A stretch of DNA of 64,000 bases, taken from NCBI GenBank assembly GCA_947258815.1, contig CAMYJW010000030.1:806001-870000 (forward strand), written 5' to 3'. Source of the DNA: an uncultured Sphingomonadaceae bacterium. Its GTDB lineage: Bacteria; Pseudomonadota; Alphaproteobacteria; Sphingomonadales; Sphingomonadaceae. The notes below the pieces were generated by a model. It saw only the letters and a program-made list of their open reading frames with translations. It was not told the DNA's origin and ran no database searches. The position numbers and the translations under genes were made by a program. The first letter of the stretch is position 1, and the number at the start of each line of letters is the position of its first letter. This document shows, in pieces, positions 44,623 to 54,260 of the stretch.

Positions 44623-45534
44623 CTATTCGACGGGGCGATACTGCCCCTGTTCGCCCGGCATTCCATCCTTGAGACCGCCAGCGGGCGCGTCACTCACCTG
44701 TTTGGGTGTTCTGGACGCCTCTGCGATCAGCGCCTCCTGTTCTCCCGGAGCAAACCGTTCCCAGCCTTCCGGCGACAGCTTTTCAAGCGGGCGATAACGC
44801 ACCTTGTATTGCATCCGCGTCGATCCATCGACCCAATAGCCGAGATAGACATAGGCAAGGCCCATCTCCCTGGCGCGCGCGATATGATCAAGAATGATAA
44901 AATTGCCGAGGCCTGAGCGTTTGGCATGATCGGGATCGTAGAAGCTGTAGATCATCGACAGCCCGTCGCCCTGCCGATCCGTCAAACAGACCCCGACCAG
45001 CCGGCCCGGCGTCTTTCCATCTTCGGACGGTTCGCGATATTCGATAACGTAACTGGTTACCGGCGTGTGTTCCACCATGTCGGCGAAATCGACCTCATCC
45101 ATGGTCGTCATACCGCCGCCGGGATGGCGCACGCCAAGATAGCGCTGCAACAGTTCGAACTGTTCCTCGGTGGACCAGGGGCGGCAGATCGTCGCCACCA
45201 GATCGCTGTTGCGCTTCATGTTGCGTTTCTGTGTGGACGACGGCGCAAATTCATCGACAACGACACGCACCGACACGCAGGCATTACATTCAAGGCACGA
45301 AGGCCGATAGGCCACGGTCTGGCTGCGGCGAAACCCGATTCGGCTCAGCGCATCGTTAAGCGAATCGGCGTGCGGGCCTTTCAGCTCGGTGAAGACCTTG
45401 CGCTCGCTCTTGCCCGGCAGATACGGGCACGGCGCAGGGCTTGTCACGAAAAAGCGGGGGAAGCGAACGGGTGCCGTCACGGAAGGCGTCTTGTCCTTTG
45501 CATCGAATGCTTGTCGGTCATTGCTTGGTGGCAA
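44623..45534 (-). CDS. bpt: Leucyl/arginyl-tRNA-protein transferase (Ate/Bpt)
   Basis: N-degron enzyme that adds Leu (or Arg) from aminoacyl-tRNA to N-terminal acidic residues, marking proteins for ClpS/ClpAP. The 303-residue protein has the family start [18 protein letters not shown] with paired Cys, then [12 protein letters not shown] (Cys cluster) and [14 protein letters not shown] followed by YVYLGYWV. I start at the TTG at 45534, which has GAAGG 5 nt upstream; a GTG at 45480 (giving [11 protein letters not shown]) fits the family N-terminus better and is equally possible. It precedes the TPR glycosyltransferase by 54 bp. Confidence 0.9.
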   Translation of the reverse strand: MPPSNDRQAFDAKDKTPSVTAPVRFPRFFVTSPAPCPYLPGKSERKVFTELKGPHADSLNDALSRIGFRRSQTVAYRPSCLECNACVSVRVVVDEFAPSSTQKRNMKRNSDLVATICRPWSTEEQFELLQRYLGVRHPGGGMTTMDEVDFADMVEHTPVTSYVIEYREPSEDGKTPGRLVGVCLTDRQGDGLSMIYSFYDPDHAKRSGLGNFIILDHIARAREMGLAYVYLGYWVDGSTRMQYKVRYRPLEKLSPEGWERFAPGEQEALIAEASRTPKQVSDAPAGGLKDGMPGEQGQYRPVE

Positions 45535-45634
45535 TATGCCTTCGCAAGGCGCGCGTTGAAAGTCTTTTAACCAAGAATCGCGGTTAACCGGGCGTTATTT
45601 TGCACAATTTGATCAAAACACGCGCTCGCCAGGC

Positions 45635-46885
45635 TCAGTTCAGCTCGACCGGCTCTACCTGATAACCCTCTTCCTCAAGCGCCACGATCAGCGCTTCAAG
45701 CTGTTCGCGGTCGCGCGCTTCACATTCGATATCGGTGACAAGGCCCTTGGCGGGAAGCGACGTAAAAATGCGCTGATGCCACACTTCGATGATGTTGACG
45801 TTGTGATCGTCAAACACCTTGGCAACCTTGAACAGCGAGCCGGGCCGATCCTGCATCCGCAGCCGCAGCCGCGCCAGCCTGCCCGAACGCGCCAGATCGC
45901 GCAGCAACACGTTGGCAAGCAGCCGCGTATCGATATTGCCGCCGCACAGCACCATGCCCACTTTCTTGCCGGCAAACCGGTCTGGATGCGCCAGAACCGC
46001 GGCCAGCCCGGCAGCGCCCGCACCTTCCACCACCGTCTTTTCGATCTGGAGCAACAGCGAAACCGCACGTTCCAGATCGGGTTCGCCGACGAGCACGATA
46101 TCATCGACCAGATCAGCGACCACTTTTGAGGTAAACTGCCCCGGCTGGAACACCGCGATCCCTTCGGCCAGCGTATCGCCGCCACACGGCATATCCTTGC
46201 CCTTGAAGCGCGCATACATCGAAGGGAACAGTTCCGCCTGAACCCCCAGCACTTCGATATCCGGGTTGCGATCGCGCGCGGCCACCGCCATCCCCGAAAT
46301 CAGCCCGCCGCCGCCAATCGGCACGATCAGCGTTTCGATATCCGGGTGATCTTCCAGCATTTCCAGCGCGACCGTACCCTGCCCGGCGGCCACACGCGGA
46401 TCATCGAACGGATGGACGAAAGTCAGCCCCAGTTTCTTTTCCATGGTGCGCGCGGTGGCATAGGCTTCATCGTAGTTCTCACCATCCAGAACCACCGTTC
46501 CGCCCACGCTTTCGGTTTGCATCACTTTCACCATCGGCGTCGTTTTGGGCATCACGATGGTCACAGGAACGCCAAGCCGCTTGCCATGATACGAAAGCCC
46601 TTGCGAGTGATTGCCCGCCGATGCCGCGATCACGCCGCGCTTGCGCTCTTCCTCGCTCATCATCAGCAGCGCATTCAAAGCGCCGCGTTCCTTGTAGGCC
46701 GCCGTGAACTGGTGGTTTTCAAACTTCAGGTAAATCTCGGCCCCGGTAATCTCGCTCAGCGTCCGGCTGTAAAACGTGGGCGTGCGCACAACAGCGCCCG
46801 CGATCCGGCTGGCAGCAGCGCGAACATCATCGGCGGTGAGCAGGCGGGAATGATCCCCGCCGGCAGGGTTTGCAGGCTTTGTCAT
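45635..46885 (-). CDS. ilvA: Threonine ammonia-lyase with ACT domain
   Basis: PLP enzyme turning threonine into 2-oxobutyrate for isoleucine synthesis. The 416-residue product has the PLP Lys in FTAAYKERGALN, the glycine loop ASAGNHSQGL, the serine/threonine-loop phrase PIGGGGLISG and GAGAAGLAAVL. An ACT domain (RPGSLFKVAKVFDDHNVNII) fills the C-terminal 70 residues. One ACT domain is the TdcB/short IlvA arrangement, not the double-ACT form. It is divergent from the 3-hydroxyisobutyrate dehydrogenase-like gene (about 100 bp). Confidence 0.93.
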   Translation of the reverse strand: MTKPANPAGGDHSRLLTADDVRAAASRIAGAVVRTPTFYSRTLSEITGAEIYLKFENHQFTAAYKERGALNALLMMSEEERKRGVIAASAGNHSQGLSYHGKRLGVPVTIVMPKTTPMVKVMQTESVGGTVVLDGENYDEAYATARTMEKKLGLTFVHPFDDPRVAAGQGTVALEMLEDHPDIETLIVPIGGGGLISGMAVAARDRNPDIEVLGVQAELFPSMYARFKGKDMPCGGDTLAEGIAVFQPGQFTSKVVADLVDDIVLVGEPDLERAVSLLLQIEKTVVEGAGAAGLAAVLAHPDRFAGKKVGMVLCGGNIDTRLLANVLLRDLARSGRLARLRLRMQDRPGSLFKVAKVFDDHNVNIIEVWHQRIFTSLPAKGLVTDIECEARDREQLEALIVALEEEGYQVEPVELN

Positions 46886-46984
46886 GGGCGCGCGGGGTAT
46901 AGGAAACCGCGCGCAATTGGAAGCATCGCCATCAGGCCAGCAAATCTGTTTCCGTCTTGGCCAAACAGACTATAGACTGTGCGC

Positions 46985-47881
46985 ATGAGTGAGAGATGCA
47001 AGGTTTCGTTTCTGGGGCTGGGCGTGATGGGCGGCGCAATTGCGCGGCACATCGGCAAGGCGGGCCATGAACTGACGATCTTCAACCGCACGCCAGAGCG
47101 TCTGGGTGAATGGCAGGAGGCCAATCCCGGCCTCGAAACCCGCGTGGCCGACAGTCCGGCAAGCGCGGCCGAAAACGCCGATATGGTCATCACCTGTGTG
47201 GGCGACGATGATGATCTGGCCGATGTCGTGCTAGGGCCGAACGGGGTGTTTCAGACCCTGAAAAAGGGCGGCGTGTTCGTCGATCACACCACCGTTTCAG
47301 CCCGGATCGCGCGGCAGATTTCGGTTGAGGCGCGCGATTTACAGATCCACTGCATCGATGCACCGATGACCGGATCGCAGATCGGCGCGGAACGCGGAAC
47401 GCTGACGCTGATGTGCGGCGGACGCGCCAACGCGCTTGAGGCCGCGCGCCCGGTGATGGAAGCCTATTCGCAGCGCATCGTCCATGTCGGCAAGGCGGGC
47501 GCCGGGCAAACCGCCAAAATGGCCAACCAGATCTGCATCGCCGGGATCGTCGCCAGCCTGTCCGAAGCGGTGCGTTTCGCACAAGGTTCTCACCTCGATA
47601 TGGGCAAGGTCTACGAAGCGATTTCGGGCGGCGCGGCGCAAAGCTGGCAGATGGATAATCGCTGGCAGACGATGGACGCGGACGAGTTCGATTTCGGCTT
47701 CGCGATTGACTGGATGCGCAAGGATCTGGGCCTGGCGATGGAAGAAGGGCGCGGGCTTGGCGTTTCGCTGCCTGTCACTGCGCTGGTCGATCAGTTTTTC
47801 GCCGATGTTCAGGCGCTGGGCGGCGGGCGCGAAGATACCAGCGCGCTGATCCGGCGGCTGCCACGGAAACAGCGCAAGTGA
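46985..47881 (+). CDS. NAD(P)-dependent 3-hydroxyisobutyrate-dehydrogenase-family protein
   Basis: A 298-residue beta-hydroxyacid dehydrogenase. GLGVMGGAIARHI is the N-terminal cofactor motif, DAPMTGSQIGAERGTLTLMCGG the substrate motif and GAGQTAKMANQI the catalytic Lys/Asn helix, all intact. It could act in valine catabolism (3-hydroxyisobutyrate), or reduce glyoxylate or succinic semialdehyde; the family cannot be split here. I use ATG 46985 over GTG 46979. Its stop overlaps the amidohydrolase GTG start by 4 nt. Confidence 0.87.
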   Translation: MSERCKVSFLGLGVMGGAIARHIGKAGHELTIFNRTPERLGEWQEANPGLETRVADSPASAAENADMVITCVGDDDDLADVVLGPNGVFQTLKKGGVFVDHTTVSARIARQISVEARDLQIHCIDAPMTGSQIGAERGTLTLMCGGRANALEAARPVMEAYSQRIVHVGKAGAGQTAKMANQICIAGIVASLSEAVRFAQGSHLDMGKVYEAISGGAAQSWQMDNRWQTMDADEFDFGFAIDWMRKDLGLAMEEGRGLGVSLPVTALVDQFFADVQALGGGREDTSALIRRLPRKQRK

Positions 47882-49245
47882 GAAGATTTGCCGCGGCGCT
47901 TTGCCTGCTGATCGCCGCCCCTGCCAGCGCCGATACCCTGATCGACAATGTCACCGGGCTGACGCTTGACGAAACGGGCAATGTCGAAACGTTCAGCGCG
48001 CTGCTGATCGGCGATGATGGCCGGATCGCCGATGTTTATGCGCGCAAGGACAAGCGCCCGAAAAAGGTGGATTACCGGCTTGACGGCAAAGGCCGTGTGC
48101 TGATCCCCGGCCTGATCGACAGCCATGCAAACGTGATGGAACTCGGGCTGGCCCGGCTGAAAGCCGAAGCCGGTTTCAAAGGCACGCCCAAAGGCGATCC
48201 GCGCCCGGAAGACCGCGATCTTGCCTTTGACAGAGCACAGGACGTGCTGCTGGCCAGCGGGATCACAACTGTCGCCGATATCGGCACCACGATTGAAGAC
48301 TGGCAAAGCTATCGCCGGGCCGGAGATCGCGATGCGCTGCGTATCCGGCTTGTCGTTTATGCCGATGGCACGGCCAACATGGCGCTGATCGGCGGTCCGG
48401 GGCCAACCCCGTGGCTGTATGATGGCAGGCTCAGACAGATCGGCCTTGCGCTGAGGCTGGATGGACCGATTGAAACGCGCAAGGCCTGGCTGAAATCCGC
48501 CTATGCCGATGCGCCGGAAACAGCCAACCCCGCTGCGCTGAGCGAAACCAGCCTGCGCAACCGAATGAGCCGGGCAGCGATTGACGGTTTTCAGGTTGCG
48601 CTTGTCGCGAGCGGCGATGCGGCCAGTGCTGCTGCGCTTGATGCCATAGACGAACTTGATGAGACATATGACGGCACCCGGCGCTGGCGGATTGAAGGCG
48701 CCAATGTGCTGGCTCCAGATGCCATCGCGCGGTTTGCGGCGCTGGGCGCAATCGCATCGATGCAGCCTGCGCGACTGGGCATCGAAAGCGCGATTGCCCC
48801 GGCCATGCTGGGTGCGCCACGTCTGGCCAGCGTTCAGCGCTGGCGTTCGCTCAGCGATGCGGGCGCGCTGCTTGCCTTTGGCTCCGGCTCAGACGCCGAA
48901 ATGCCCGGCCTGTTCGCGGCAATGGCGCTGGCGATGACCCGGCGTTCTTCCCCCGAACACCCGTTTGACGGCTGGCAACCACAAGAGCGCCTGCCGCGCG
49001 AAACCGCTCTGGCAGCCTTCACAACCAACGCGGCCTACGCGCTGTTTGCCGAAAAACGGGTTGGCCGTATCGCCAAAGGCCTGCAAGCCGATTTCCTGTT
49101 CGTCGATCGCGATCCGCTGCTCGCCCGCCCCGATGAACTGGGCAAAACCCGCGTGCTGGAAACGTGGATTGGCGGTGTAAGGGTCTATTCGGCAAGGGAA
49201 GCTGCGCGTTCGTCAGCGCCGTCTGCGCCGGACGCGGGGCGCTGA
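47878..49245 (+). CDS. Secreted amidohydrolase-like protein with a degenerate metal site
   Basis: A 455-residue protein with a signal peptide (RRFAAALCLLIAAPASA, cleavage before DTL) and an amidohydrolase (TIM-barrel) body: FSALLIGDDGRIADV, LIPGLIDSHANVMELG, and a C-terminal AFTTNAAYALFAEKRVGRIA. The HxH metal motif of active family members reads HAN here, and few other conserved His residues are seen, so metal binding is doubtful. Start is GTG, overlapping the upstream stop. It converges on tatC and, with a Sec-type signal, is probably periplasmic. Confidence 0.83.
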   Translation: MRRFAAALCLLIAAPASADTLIDNVTGLTLDETGNVETFSALLIGDDGRIADVYARKDKRPKKVDYRLDGKGRVLIPGLIDSHANVMELGLARLKAEAGFKGTPKGDPRPEDRDLAFDRAQDVLLASGITTVADIGTTIEDWQSYRRAGDRDALRIRLVVYADGTANMALIGGPGPTPWLYDGRLRQIGLALRLDGPIETRKAWLKSAYADAPETANPAALSETSLRNRMSRAAIDGFQVALVASGDAASAAALDAIDELDETYDGTRRWRIEGANVLAPDAIARFAALGAIASMQPARLGIESAIAPAMLGAPRLASVQRWRSLSDAGALLAFGSGSDAEMPGLFAAMALAMTRRSSPEHPFDGWQPQERLPRETALAAFTTNAAYALFAEKRVGRIAKGLQADFLFVDRDPLLARPDELGKTRVLETWIGGVRVYSAREAARSSAPSAPDAGR

Positions 49246-49251
49246 CGGCGG

Positions 49252-50076
49252 CTATTCAGGCGCAGTTTCAGCCCCGCCCGGCTCCTCAGCTTCATCTTCC
49301 GCCTCTGCCGCAACCTCTTTTGCTTTGCGCTTTTCGGTAAAGCGCATCAGCAGCAGCGATCCTTCAAACAGCACCAGCAGCGGCGCGGCCAGCAGCAGTT
49401 GCGAGACGACATCGGGCGGTGTCACCAGCGCGGCCAGCAGGAACACGCCAACGATGACATAACGCCGCGCGGTAACCAGCTGCGCGCGTGTGACAATTCC
49501 CGCGCGATTGAGCAGCATCAGCAGCACCGGCAGCAGAAAGCTGATCCCGAATGCAAGAATGAACTGCATCACCAGCGACAGATAATCCCCGGTGCCGGGC
49601 AGCGCCTCCAGTTTCAGGCCGCCGCGTTCGCCTTCAAACCCGATGAACCAGCTGAACGCGGTGGGCATAACCACGAAATAAGCCATCGCCGCGCCCAGCG
49701 TGAACAGCACCGGCGTTGCCAGCAAAAACGGCAGAAACGCCTTTTTCTCACGCGCATAAAGCCCCGGCGCAACAAACGCCCAGAGCTGGTTGGCGATAAT
49801 CGGAAAGCTCACGAAAAACGCTGCGAACAGCGCCACCTTGATCTCCACGAAAAACGCTTCGTAAAGCTTGGTATAGATCAACCGCCCCTCACCCGCCGGG
49901 AACGCAGCAGTCAGCGGACGGACCAGAAACCCGAAAATTTCATCCGCAAAAAAGAAGCACACCGCAAAGGCCGCTGCAAGCGCCATGATCGCGCGCAACA
50001 GGCGCGTGCGCAGCTCAATCAGATGATCGAGCAGCGGCGCCTGGCTTTCGTCAATATCATCCAGCTTCAGTGCCAT
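49252..50076 (-). CDS. tatC: Sec-independent translocase protein TatC
   Basis: The receptor subunit that reads twin-arginine signals. The 274-residue product has six membrane helices and the conserved N-terminal HLIELRTRLLRA, plus FVAPGLYAREKKAF in the first periplasmic loop. The acidic, Ala/Glu-rich C-terminal tail is non-conserved. It lies 10 bp after tatB, within the classic scpB-tatABC order. Confidence 0.95.
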   Translation of the reverse strand: MALKLDDIDESQAPLLDHLIELRTRLLRAIMALAAAFAVCFFFADEIFGFLVRPLTAAFPAGEGRLIYTKLYEAFFVEIKVALFAAFFVSFPIIANQLWAFVAPGLYAREKKAFLPFLLATPVLFTLGAAMAYFVVMPTAFSWFIGFEGERGGLKLEALPGTGDYLSLVMQFILAFGISFLLPVLLMLLNRAGIVTRAQLVTARRYVIVGVFLLAALVTPPDVVSQLLLAAPLLVLFEGSLLLMRFTEKRKAKEVAAEAEDEAEEPGGAETAPE

Positions 50077-50086
50077 GAACCAGGCC

Positions 50087-50443
50087 TCATGGCGGAGGCG
50101 GGGGCGATTGCGGATCAGGCTTTGCTTCGGCCCCGGCGGCGGGTTGCGGGGCTGGCTGCGCCGCCGATTCCGCCGAAGCGGCGACCGGCGCCTGCATATC
50201 GGCCGGCTCGGGCGGCTGCGCCATGATCGCTTCGTTCTGCGCCTTCCATTTCTTTTCCATCTCTTCCAGCTCCGCCTCGCGGATCATGGTATCGATGCCT
50301 GAGCGGAAATGCGCGGAAACGCGGCGGATCTTGCCGGCCCAGCGCCCGACGGTGCGCATCGCCAGAGGCAGGTCTTTCGGCCCGATCACGACAACCGCGA
50401 CGATCAGCAGAAGAAGCAATTCTGACGCGCCGAGATCCAGCAT
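50087..50443 (-). CDS. tatB: Sec-independent translocase protein TatB
   Basis: A 118-residue membrane-anchored subunit that forms the signal-peptide-binding complex with TatC. It has one N-terminal transmembrane helix (ELLLLLIVAVVVIGPKDLP), the Glu-8 and GPK hinge typical of TatB, an amphipathic helix and a Pro/Ala-rich C-terminal tail. It lies between tatA and tatC in the usual order. Confidence 0.92.
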   Translation of the reverse strand: MLDLGASELLLLLIVAVVVIGPKDLPLAMRTVGRWAGKIRRVSAHFRSGIDTMIREAELEEMEKKWKAQNEAIMAQPPEPADMQAPVAASAESAAQPAPQPAAGAEAKPDPQSPPPPP

Positions 50444-50470
50444 GGATTGACTACGCGCGGCTGGAAAGCA

Positions 50471-50746
50471 TCAGCTTCCGCCGTTCGCGCTCCCGGTTTC
50501 GGCAGGCTTGGGCGCGGGCTTGGCCTCGCTGGTCTGAGGCTGATTTGAGGCCTGAGAGTGATTTGGAGTCTGCTGCGGGATTTGCGCGGGCGGAGCCTGC
50601 GCAGACGTATCCTCGTCAGCCATGCCTTTCTTGAAGCTTTTGATTCCCTTGCCAAAATCGCCCATCATTTCCGATATGCGACCACGGCCAAACAGCACAA
50701 GAATGACGAGGGCGATAATAATCAGCTGCCAGGGGCCAAAACTCAT
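50471..50746 (-). CDS. tatA: Sec-independent translocase protein TatA
   Basis: A 91-residue pore-forming subunit of the twin-arginine system. It has one membrane helix ([15 protein letters not shown]), the FG-R hinge ([20 protein letters not shown]) and a Pro/Gln/Ala-rich tail. It is 27 bp upstream of tatB and 61 bp downstream of scpB on the same strand. Confidence 0.93.
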   Translation of the reverse strand: MSFGPWQLIIIALVILVLFGRGRISEMMGDFGKGIKSFKKGMADEDTSAQAPPAQIPQQTPNHSQASNQPQTSEAKPAPKPAETGSANGGS

Positions 50747-50807
50747 TGTCTTAAACCTTTTGCGAAGATGAAACCCCGATATAGGGGATCAGGCCCGCAC
50801 TTGCCAG

Positions 50808-51557
50808 TCAATCCGCCTCATCGGGCGAAACCCCCGCCTGCCAGCCGTCCGATGCACGATCATCCTGCAGGCCATCGGGCATTGCATCGGGCGCATCATC
50901 GCCATCCGGTTGACTGTCGGGTTTGCTGGCCGTTTCCGGCGCGCGCTGCTCGCCATCATCGCCATGTTCGCCATCATCATCACCATCATCGCCGCGCGCA
51001 TCGGCCATCGCCTGTTCGATCATATCGTCATCGACAGGATCGAGCAGCCCGGCGGCGCGCAGTTCATCGATGCTGGGCAGCTCCTTGCGCGATTGCAATC
51101 CGAAATGAGCCAGAAATTCGGGCGTTGTCGCATAGATCACCGGCCTGCCGGGCACTTCACGCCGCCCGGTTATCCGCACCCAGCCCGCTTCCATCAGCAC
51201 ATCGAGCGTGCCCTTGGCCGTCTGCACCCCGCGAATCGCTTCAATCTCCGCACGGCTCACCGGCTCATGATAGGCAACGATCGCCAGAACTTCGGTTGCC
51301 GCGCGCGACAGGCGGCGGACATGTTCGCGCTCTTTGCGCAGCAGATGGGCAAGATCGGGCGCGGTCTGAAAATGCCAGCGCTTGCCGCGTTCCACCAGAT
51401 GAATGCCGCGTTCGGCATAAACCGCCACCAGCGCCGCCAGCGCGGGCTTTACATCCGCGCCTTCAAGATGTGCCGATATCTGCTCTGCGCTCAGCGGGGC
51501 TTCGGATGCGAACAATGTCGCCTCCACCGCGCGTTCAAGATCATCAGGGCCATTCAT
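50808..51557 (-). CDS. scpB: Segregation and condensation protein B
   Basis: Kleisin-binding winged-helix protein of the SMC-ScpAB condensin. The 249-residue protein has two winged-helix units (LERAVEATLFASEAPLSAEQ; EVLAIVAYHEPVSRAEIEAI), then an acidic tail of about 60 residues that is Asp/Gly-rich and low complexity. I start at ATG 51557, which overlaps the scpA stop by 4 nt; the open frame runs further upstream but is antisense-like. The tail is longer than usual for the family. Confidence 0.92.
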   Translation of the reverse strand: MNGPDDLERAVEATLFASEAPLSAEQISAHLEGADVKPALAALVAVYAERGIHLVERGKRWHFQTAPDLAHLLRKEREHVRRLSRAATEVLAIVAYHEPVSRAEIEAIRGVQTAKGTLDVLMEAGWVRITGRREVPGRPVIYATTPEFLAHFGLQSRKELPSIDELRAAGLLDPVDDDMIEQAMADARGDDGDDDGEHGDDGEQRAPETASKPDSQPDGDDAPDAMPDGLQDDRASDGWQAGVSPDEAD

Positions 51558-52357
51558 CGCTTGCAGGCCTTGAGCCGCAGCGGGCCGAATGTTTCTTCCT
51601 GCGCCAGCTCTGCCTTGCCAAGGCGCGCCAGTTCCAGCGCCGCCACAAAGCTGGATGCCAGCGCGGAACGGCGCAGTTGCGGCTCTGCCTGAGCGGGAAG
51701 GAAATCGCGCAGATCCATCCAGTCCAGCGAAACGCCCAACATGGAAGACACGCGCGATAGCGCGCTGTCCAATGTCATCACCATGCGTTCGCGCACCATG
51801 TGCACCACAGGCTCGGTGCGCAGTTTGACATCGCCATAAGCGCGGACGAGATCGAACCATTCGCACTGCCATGCATTGCGCCGATCGACGCGCAACCCTT
51901 CAGGCGCGCCGCGACGAAATACATCGCGGCCCACCCGGTCACGCGCCATCACGCGCGCCGCTGCTTCGCGCATTGCGCCCAGCCGCTGCAGGCGCATCTG
52001 CAACCGCAGCGCCAGTTCTTCGGCGCTGGGATCTTCCTGTTCTTCCTTCGGCAGCAGCAGCGAGGATTTGAGGAACGCCAGCCACGCCGCCATCACCAGA
52101 TAATCGGCCGCCAGTTCCAGCCGCAATGCTTCGGCGCGCTCGATATAATTGAGATACTGATCGACCAGTTCGAGGATCGAAATCCCGCGCAGATCGACTT
52201 TCTGCCGCCGCGCAAGATCTAGCAGCAGATCAAGCGGGCCTTCCCAGCCATCCACTTCGATATAAAGCGCAGTGTCTTCCGTTTCGGCCGTGGCAACGCC
52301 GTCCCAATCGCCAAAAGCCGATGATTGGGTTTCGTTTTCAAACAGATGGTCGTTCAT
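51554..52357 (-). CDS. scpA: Segregation and condensation protein A
   Basis: Kleisin subunit bridging SMC heads. The 267-residue product has the ScpA N-terminal phrase VDGWEGPLDLLLDLARRQKV, then ISILELVDQYLNYI and YLVMAAWLAFLKSSLLLP; the C-terminal winged helix is seen as FVAALELARLGKAEL. It overlaps nagZ and scpB by 4 nt each, so the three are translated in sequence. Confidence 0.93.
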   Translation of the reverse strand: MNDHLFENETQSSAFGDWDGVATAETEDTALYIEVDGWEGPLDLLLDLARRQKVDLRGISILELVDQYLNYIERAEALRLELAADYLVMAAWLAFLKSSLLLPKEEQEDPSAEELALRLQMRLQRLGAMREAAARVMARDRVGRDVFRRGAPEGLRVDRRNAWQCEWFDLVRAYGDVKLRTEPVVHMVRERMVMTLDSALSRVSSMLGVSLDWMDLRDFLPAQAEPQLRRSALASSFVAALELARLGKAELAQEETFGPLRLKACKR

Positions 52358-53373
52358 GCCCGCGCTCCTGCCAACTGGAGCAGAGAGTCGCGCTTTGCGA
52401 GCAATTCGGCGTGATCGCCGGTTGCGCTGGCATCGCCCGTTCCCTCAAGCGCCGCATCCAGACGCCGCGCGGTTTGCGCGGACATCGCAGGCAGACGCGT
52501 AGCCATGCCGGCCATATCATCCATCTTGGCCCAGCAATTGAGCGCCAGATCGCATCCGGCAGCAATTGCTCGCTCCGCACGCTCGGGCACCGAACCGGAA
52601 AGCGCCTCCATATCGAGATCGTCAGACAGCAACAGACCATCAAAGCCGATGCGCTTGCGGATCACTTCACCGATCACGAACGGGGAAAGCGTCGCCGGGT
52701 TATCCGCATCCCATGCCTGATAGCGCACATGCGCCGTCATCCCGGCGGGGGCGTCGGCCAGCTTGCGAAATGCCGCGATATCGGTTTCCAGCTCCTGCGC
52801 GCTGGCATCAACCACCGGCAATTCCTTGTGACTGTCCGCCATCGCCCGGCCATGGCCCGGCATGTGCTTGATAACCCCGGTTACGCCAGCTTGCGCCAGG
52901 CCGGAAAGCACCGCGCGGCCCAGCGCGGCAACACGCATCGGATCGCTGCCCAGCGCGCGATCGCCAATCACATCGTGCGCGCCGGGCTGGCGCACATCGA
53001 TCACCGGATGACAATCGATCGTGATCCCCGCCTCTGCAAGATCCAGCCCCAGCGCCTGCGCATTGACGCGCGCGGCCTCTATCGCGCTGGCCGGCGCGAG
53101 ATCATACAGCCGGTCAAACGCTTCGCCGGGGGGATAGGCAGGCCATTCGGGCGGCTTCATCCGCGCGACGCGTCCGCCTTCCTGATCGATGCAGATGAAC
53201 AGCCGGTCGCGGCCGTGGATAGCGCGCAGATCATCGGTCAGCGCGCGAAGCTGCGCGCGGGTTTCGATGTTGCGGCCAAACAGGATATAGCCCGCCGGAT
53301 CGCATTCGCGAAAGAAAGCGCGCTCATTTTCAGTAAGGGCCGGCCCGGTCAGACCGAAGATCGCAGGCAACAT
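52354..53373 (-). CDS. nagZ: Beta-N-acetylhexosaminidase (GH3)
   Basis: Cytoplasmic peptidoglycan-recycling enzyme that removes GlcNAc from anhydromuropeptides, feeding the ampC-inducer pathway. The 339-residue product has IDQEGGRVARM, the catalytic-loop KHMPGHGRAMADSHKELP (GH3 dyad His) and the nucleophile region SDDLDM. The ATG is typical. It precedes scpA (4-nt overlap) and lies 75 bp after the SPOR gene, the common alphaproteobacterial order. Confidence 0.93.
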   Translation of the reverse strand: MLPAIFGLTGPALTENERAFFRECDPAGYILFGRNIETRAQLRALTDDLRAIHGRDRLFICIDQEGGRVARMKPPEWPAYPPGEAFDRLYDLAPASAIEAARVNAQALGLDLAEAGITIDCHPVIDVRQPGAHDVIGDRALGSDPMRVAALGRAVLSGLAQAGVTGVIKHMPGHGRAMADSHKELPVVDASAQELETDIAAFRKLADAPAGMTAHVRYQAWDADNPATLSPFVIGEVIRKRIGFDGLLLSDDLDMEALSGSVPERAERAIAAGCDLALNCWAKMDDMAGMATRLPAMSAQTARRLDAALEGTGDASATGDHAELLAKRDSLLQLAGARA

Positions 53374-53448
53374 TTACGGAAAATCACAGAAATCCGCCGC
53401 CCCCGCAAGCTGCGGGGCGCGTTGATGTGTGGAAAGGCAGGCTCGTCG

Positions 53449-54258
53449 CTATTTTTTCACGTGGCAGGCAAGCCCTGCTGCGGAAAGCTTGCCGCACAGC
53501 GCCTTGGCCGCAGCAAGATCGCCCGGCAACGCCTGCAGGCGATAGACCGTGCCAATATCAACCTTGCCTTCAACCACGCGATATTTCATGCCCTTGAGCG
53601 CGGAATAGCTCTGCGTCAGCTTGGCCCAGTTCGCTTCTGCACTGGCGCGCGTTGAATATGCGCCAACCTGAACGCCAACCCCCGAAGACGCCGCGGGCGC
53701 GGGTGCGGGCGCACTGTCGGTCGCCGCCGTGTCCGGCTGACCGGAATCAGGCTTGCCGCCGTCCACCGCATCGAAACCGGGCCGGGCAGCAGCCGCATCG
53801 CCCGAACGATCGCCGGCGGAACCGTCCTTACCCAGTTGAGCGGGCCGAGATTCACCTTCCGAAACCGCAAAACTGCTATCGCCGGTGCCTTCAAACGTCT
53901 TGCCGCCGGGATCTTCGGGGCGCGCCTTGTAATCGCCTTCAGGCGCTTCGATCACGCTCCCGTCTGCAACCAGATCACCCTCTGAATTGCGGTGTGTCGC
54001 CCACCAGATTCCGCCGACGATAAGGCCCAGCAGGAGAAAGCCGAGCACAACATATGCAACAAGCTGGCCTGTGTTGTAGCCCTGATACTCATCTTCATCG
54101 TCAGCCCCTTCAAGCCAGGGCAGACTGGTATCGTCATCAAGCTCCAGCTCGGCGTTTTCGCCGTCAATCGCGGGTGACGCATCATTCGCGTGTTCGCCGT
54201 CGAAAGCTGCTTCGCTATTGTCATCGCCGTCAGGCCTGGTCGTGTCTGACATTGCCAT
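53449..54258 (-). CDS. SPOR-domain membrane protein
   Basis: A 269-residue protein. An acidic cytoplasmic N-terminus (about 65 residues) precedes one membrane helix (LVAYVVLGFLLLGLIVGGIWW). A long Asp/Gly/Pro-rich periplasmic linker then leads to a C-terminal SPOR domain (GVQVGAYSTRASAEANWAKL ... YRLQALPGDLAAAKALCGKL) that binds denuded septal peptidoglycan. It is probably a cell-division protein. GGAGG lies 10 nt before the ATG at 54258. It directly follows argS. Confidence 0.85.
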   Translation of the reverse strand: MAMSDTTRPDGDDNSEAAFDGEHANDASPAIDGENAELELDDDTSLPWLEGADDEDEYQGYNTGQLVAYVVLGFLLLGLIVGGIWWATHRNSEGDLVADGSVIEAPEGDYKARPEDPGGKTFEGTGDSSFAVSEGESRPAQLGKDGSAGDRSGDAAAARPGFDAVDGGKPDSGQPDTAATDSAPAPAPAASSGVGVQVGAYSTRASAEANWAKLTQSYSALKGMKYRVVEGKVDIGTVYRLQALPGDLAAAKALCGKLSAAGLACHVKK

Positions 54259-54260
54259 GG

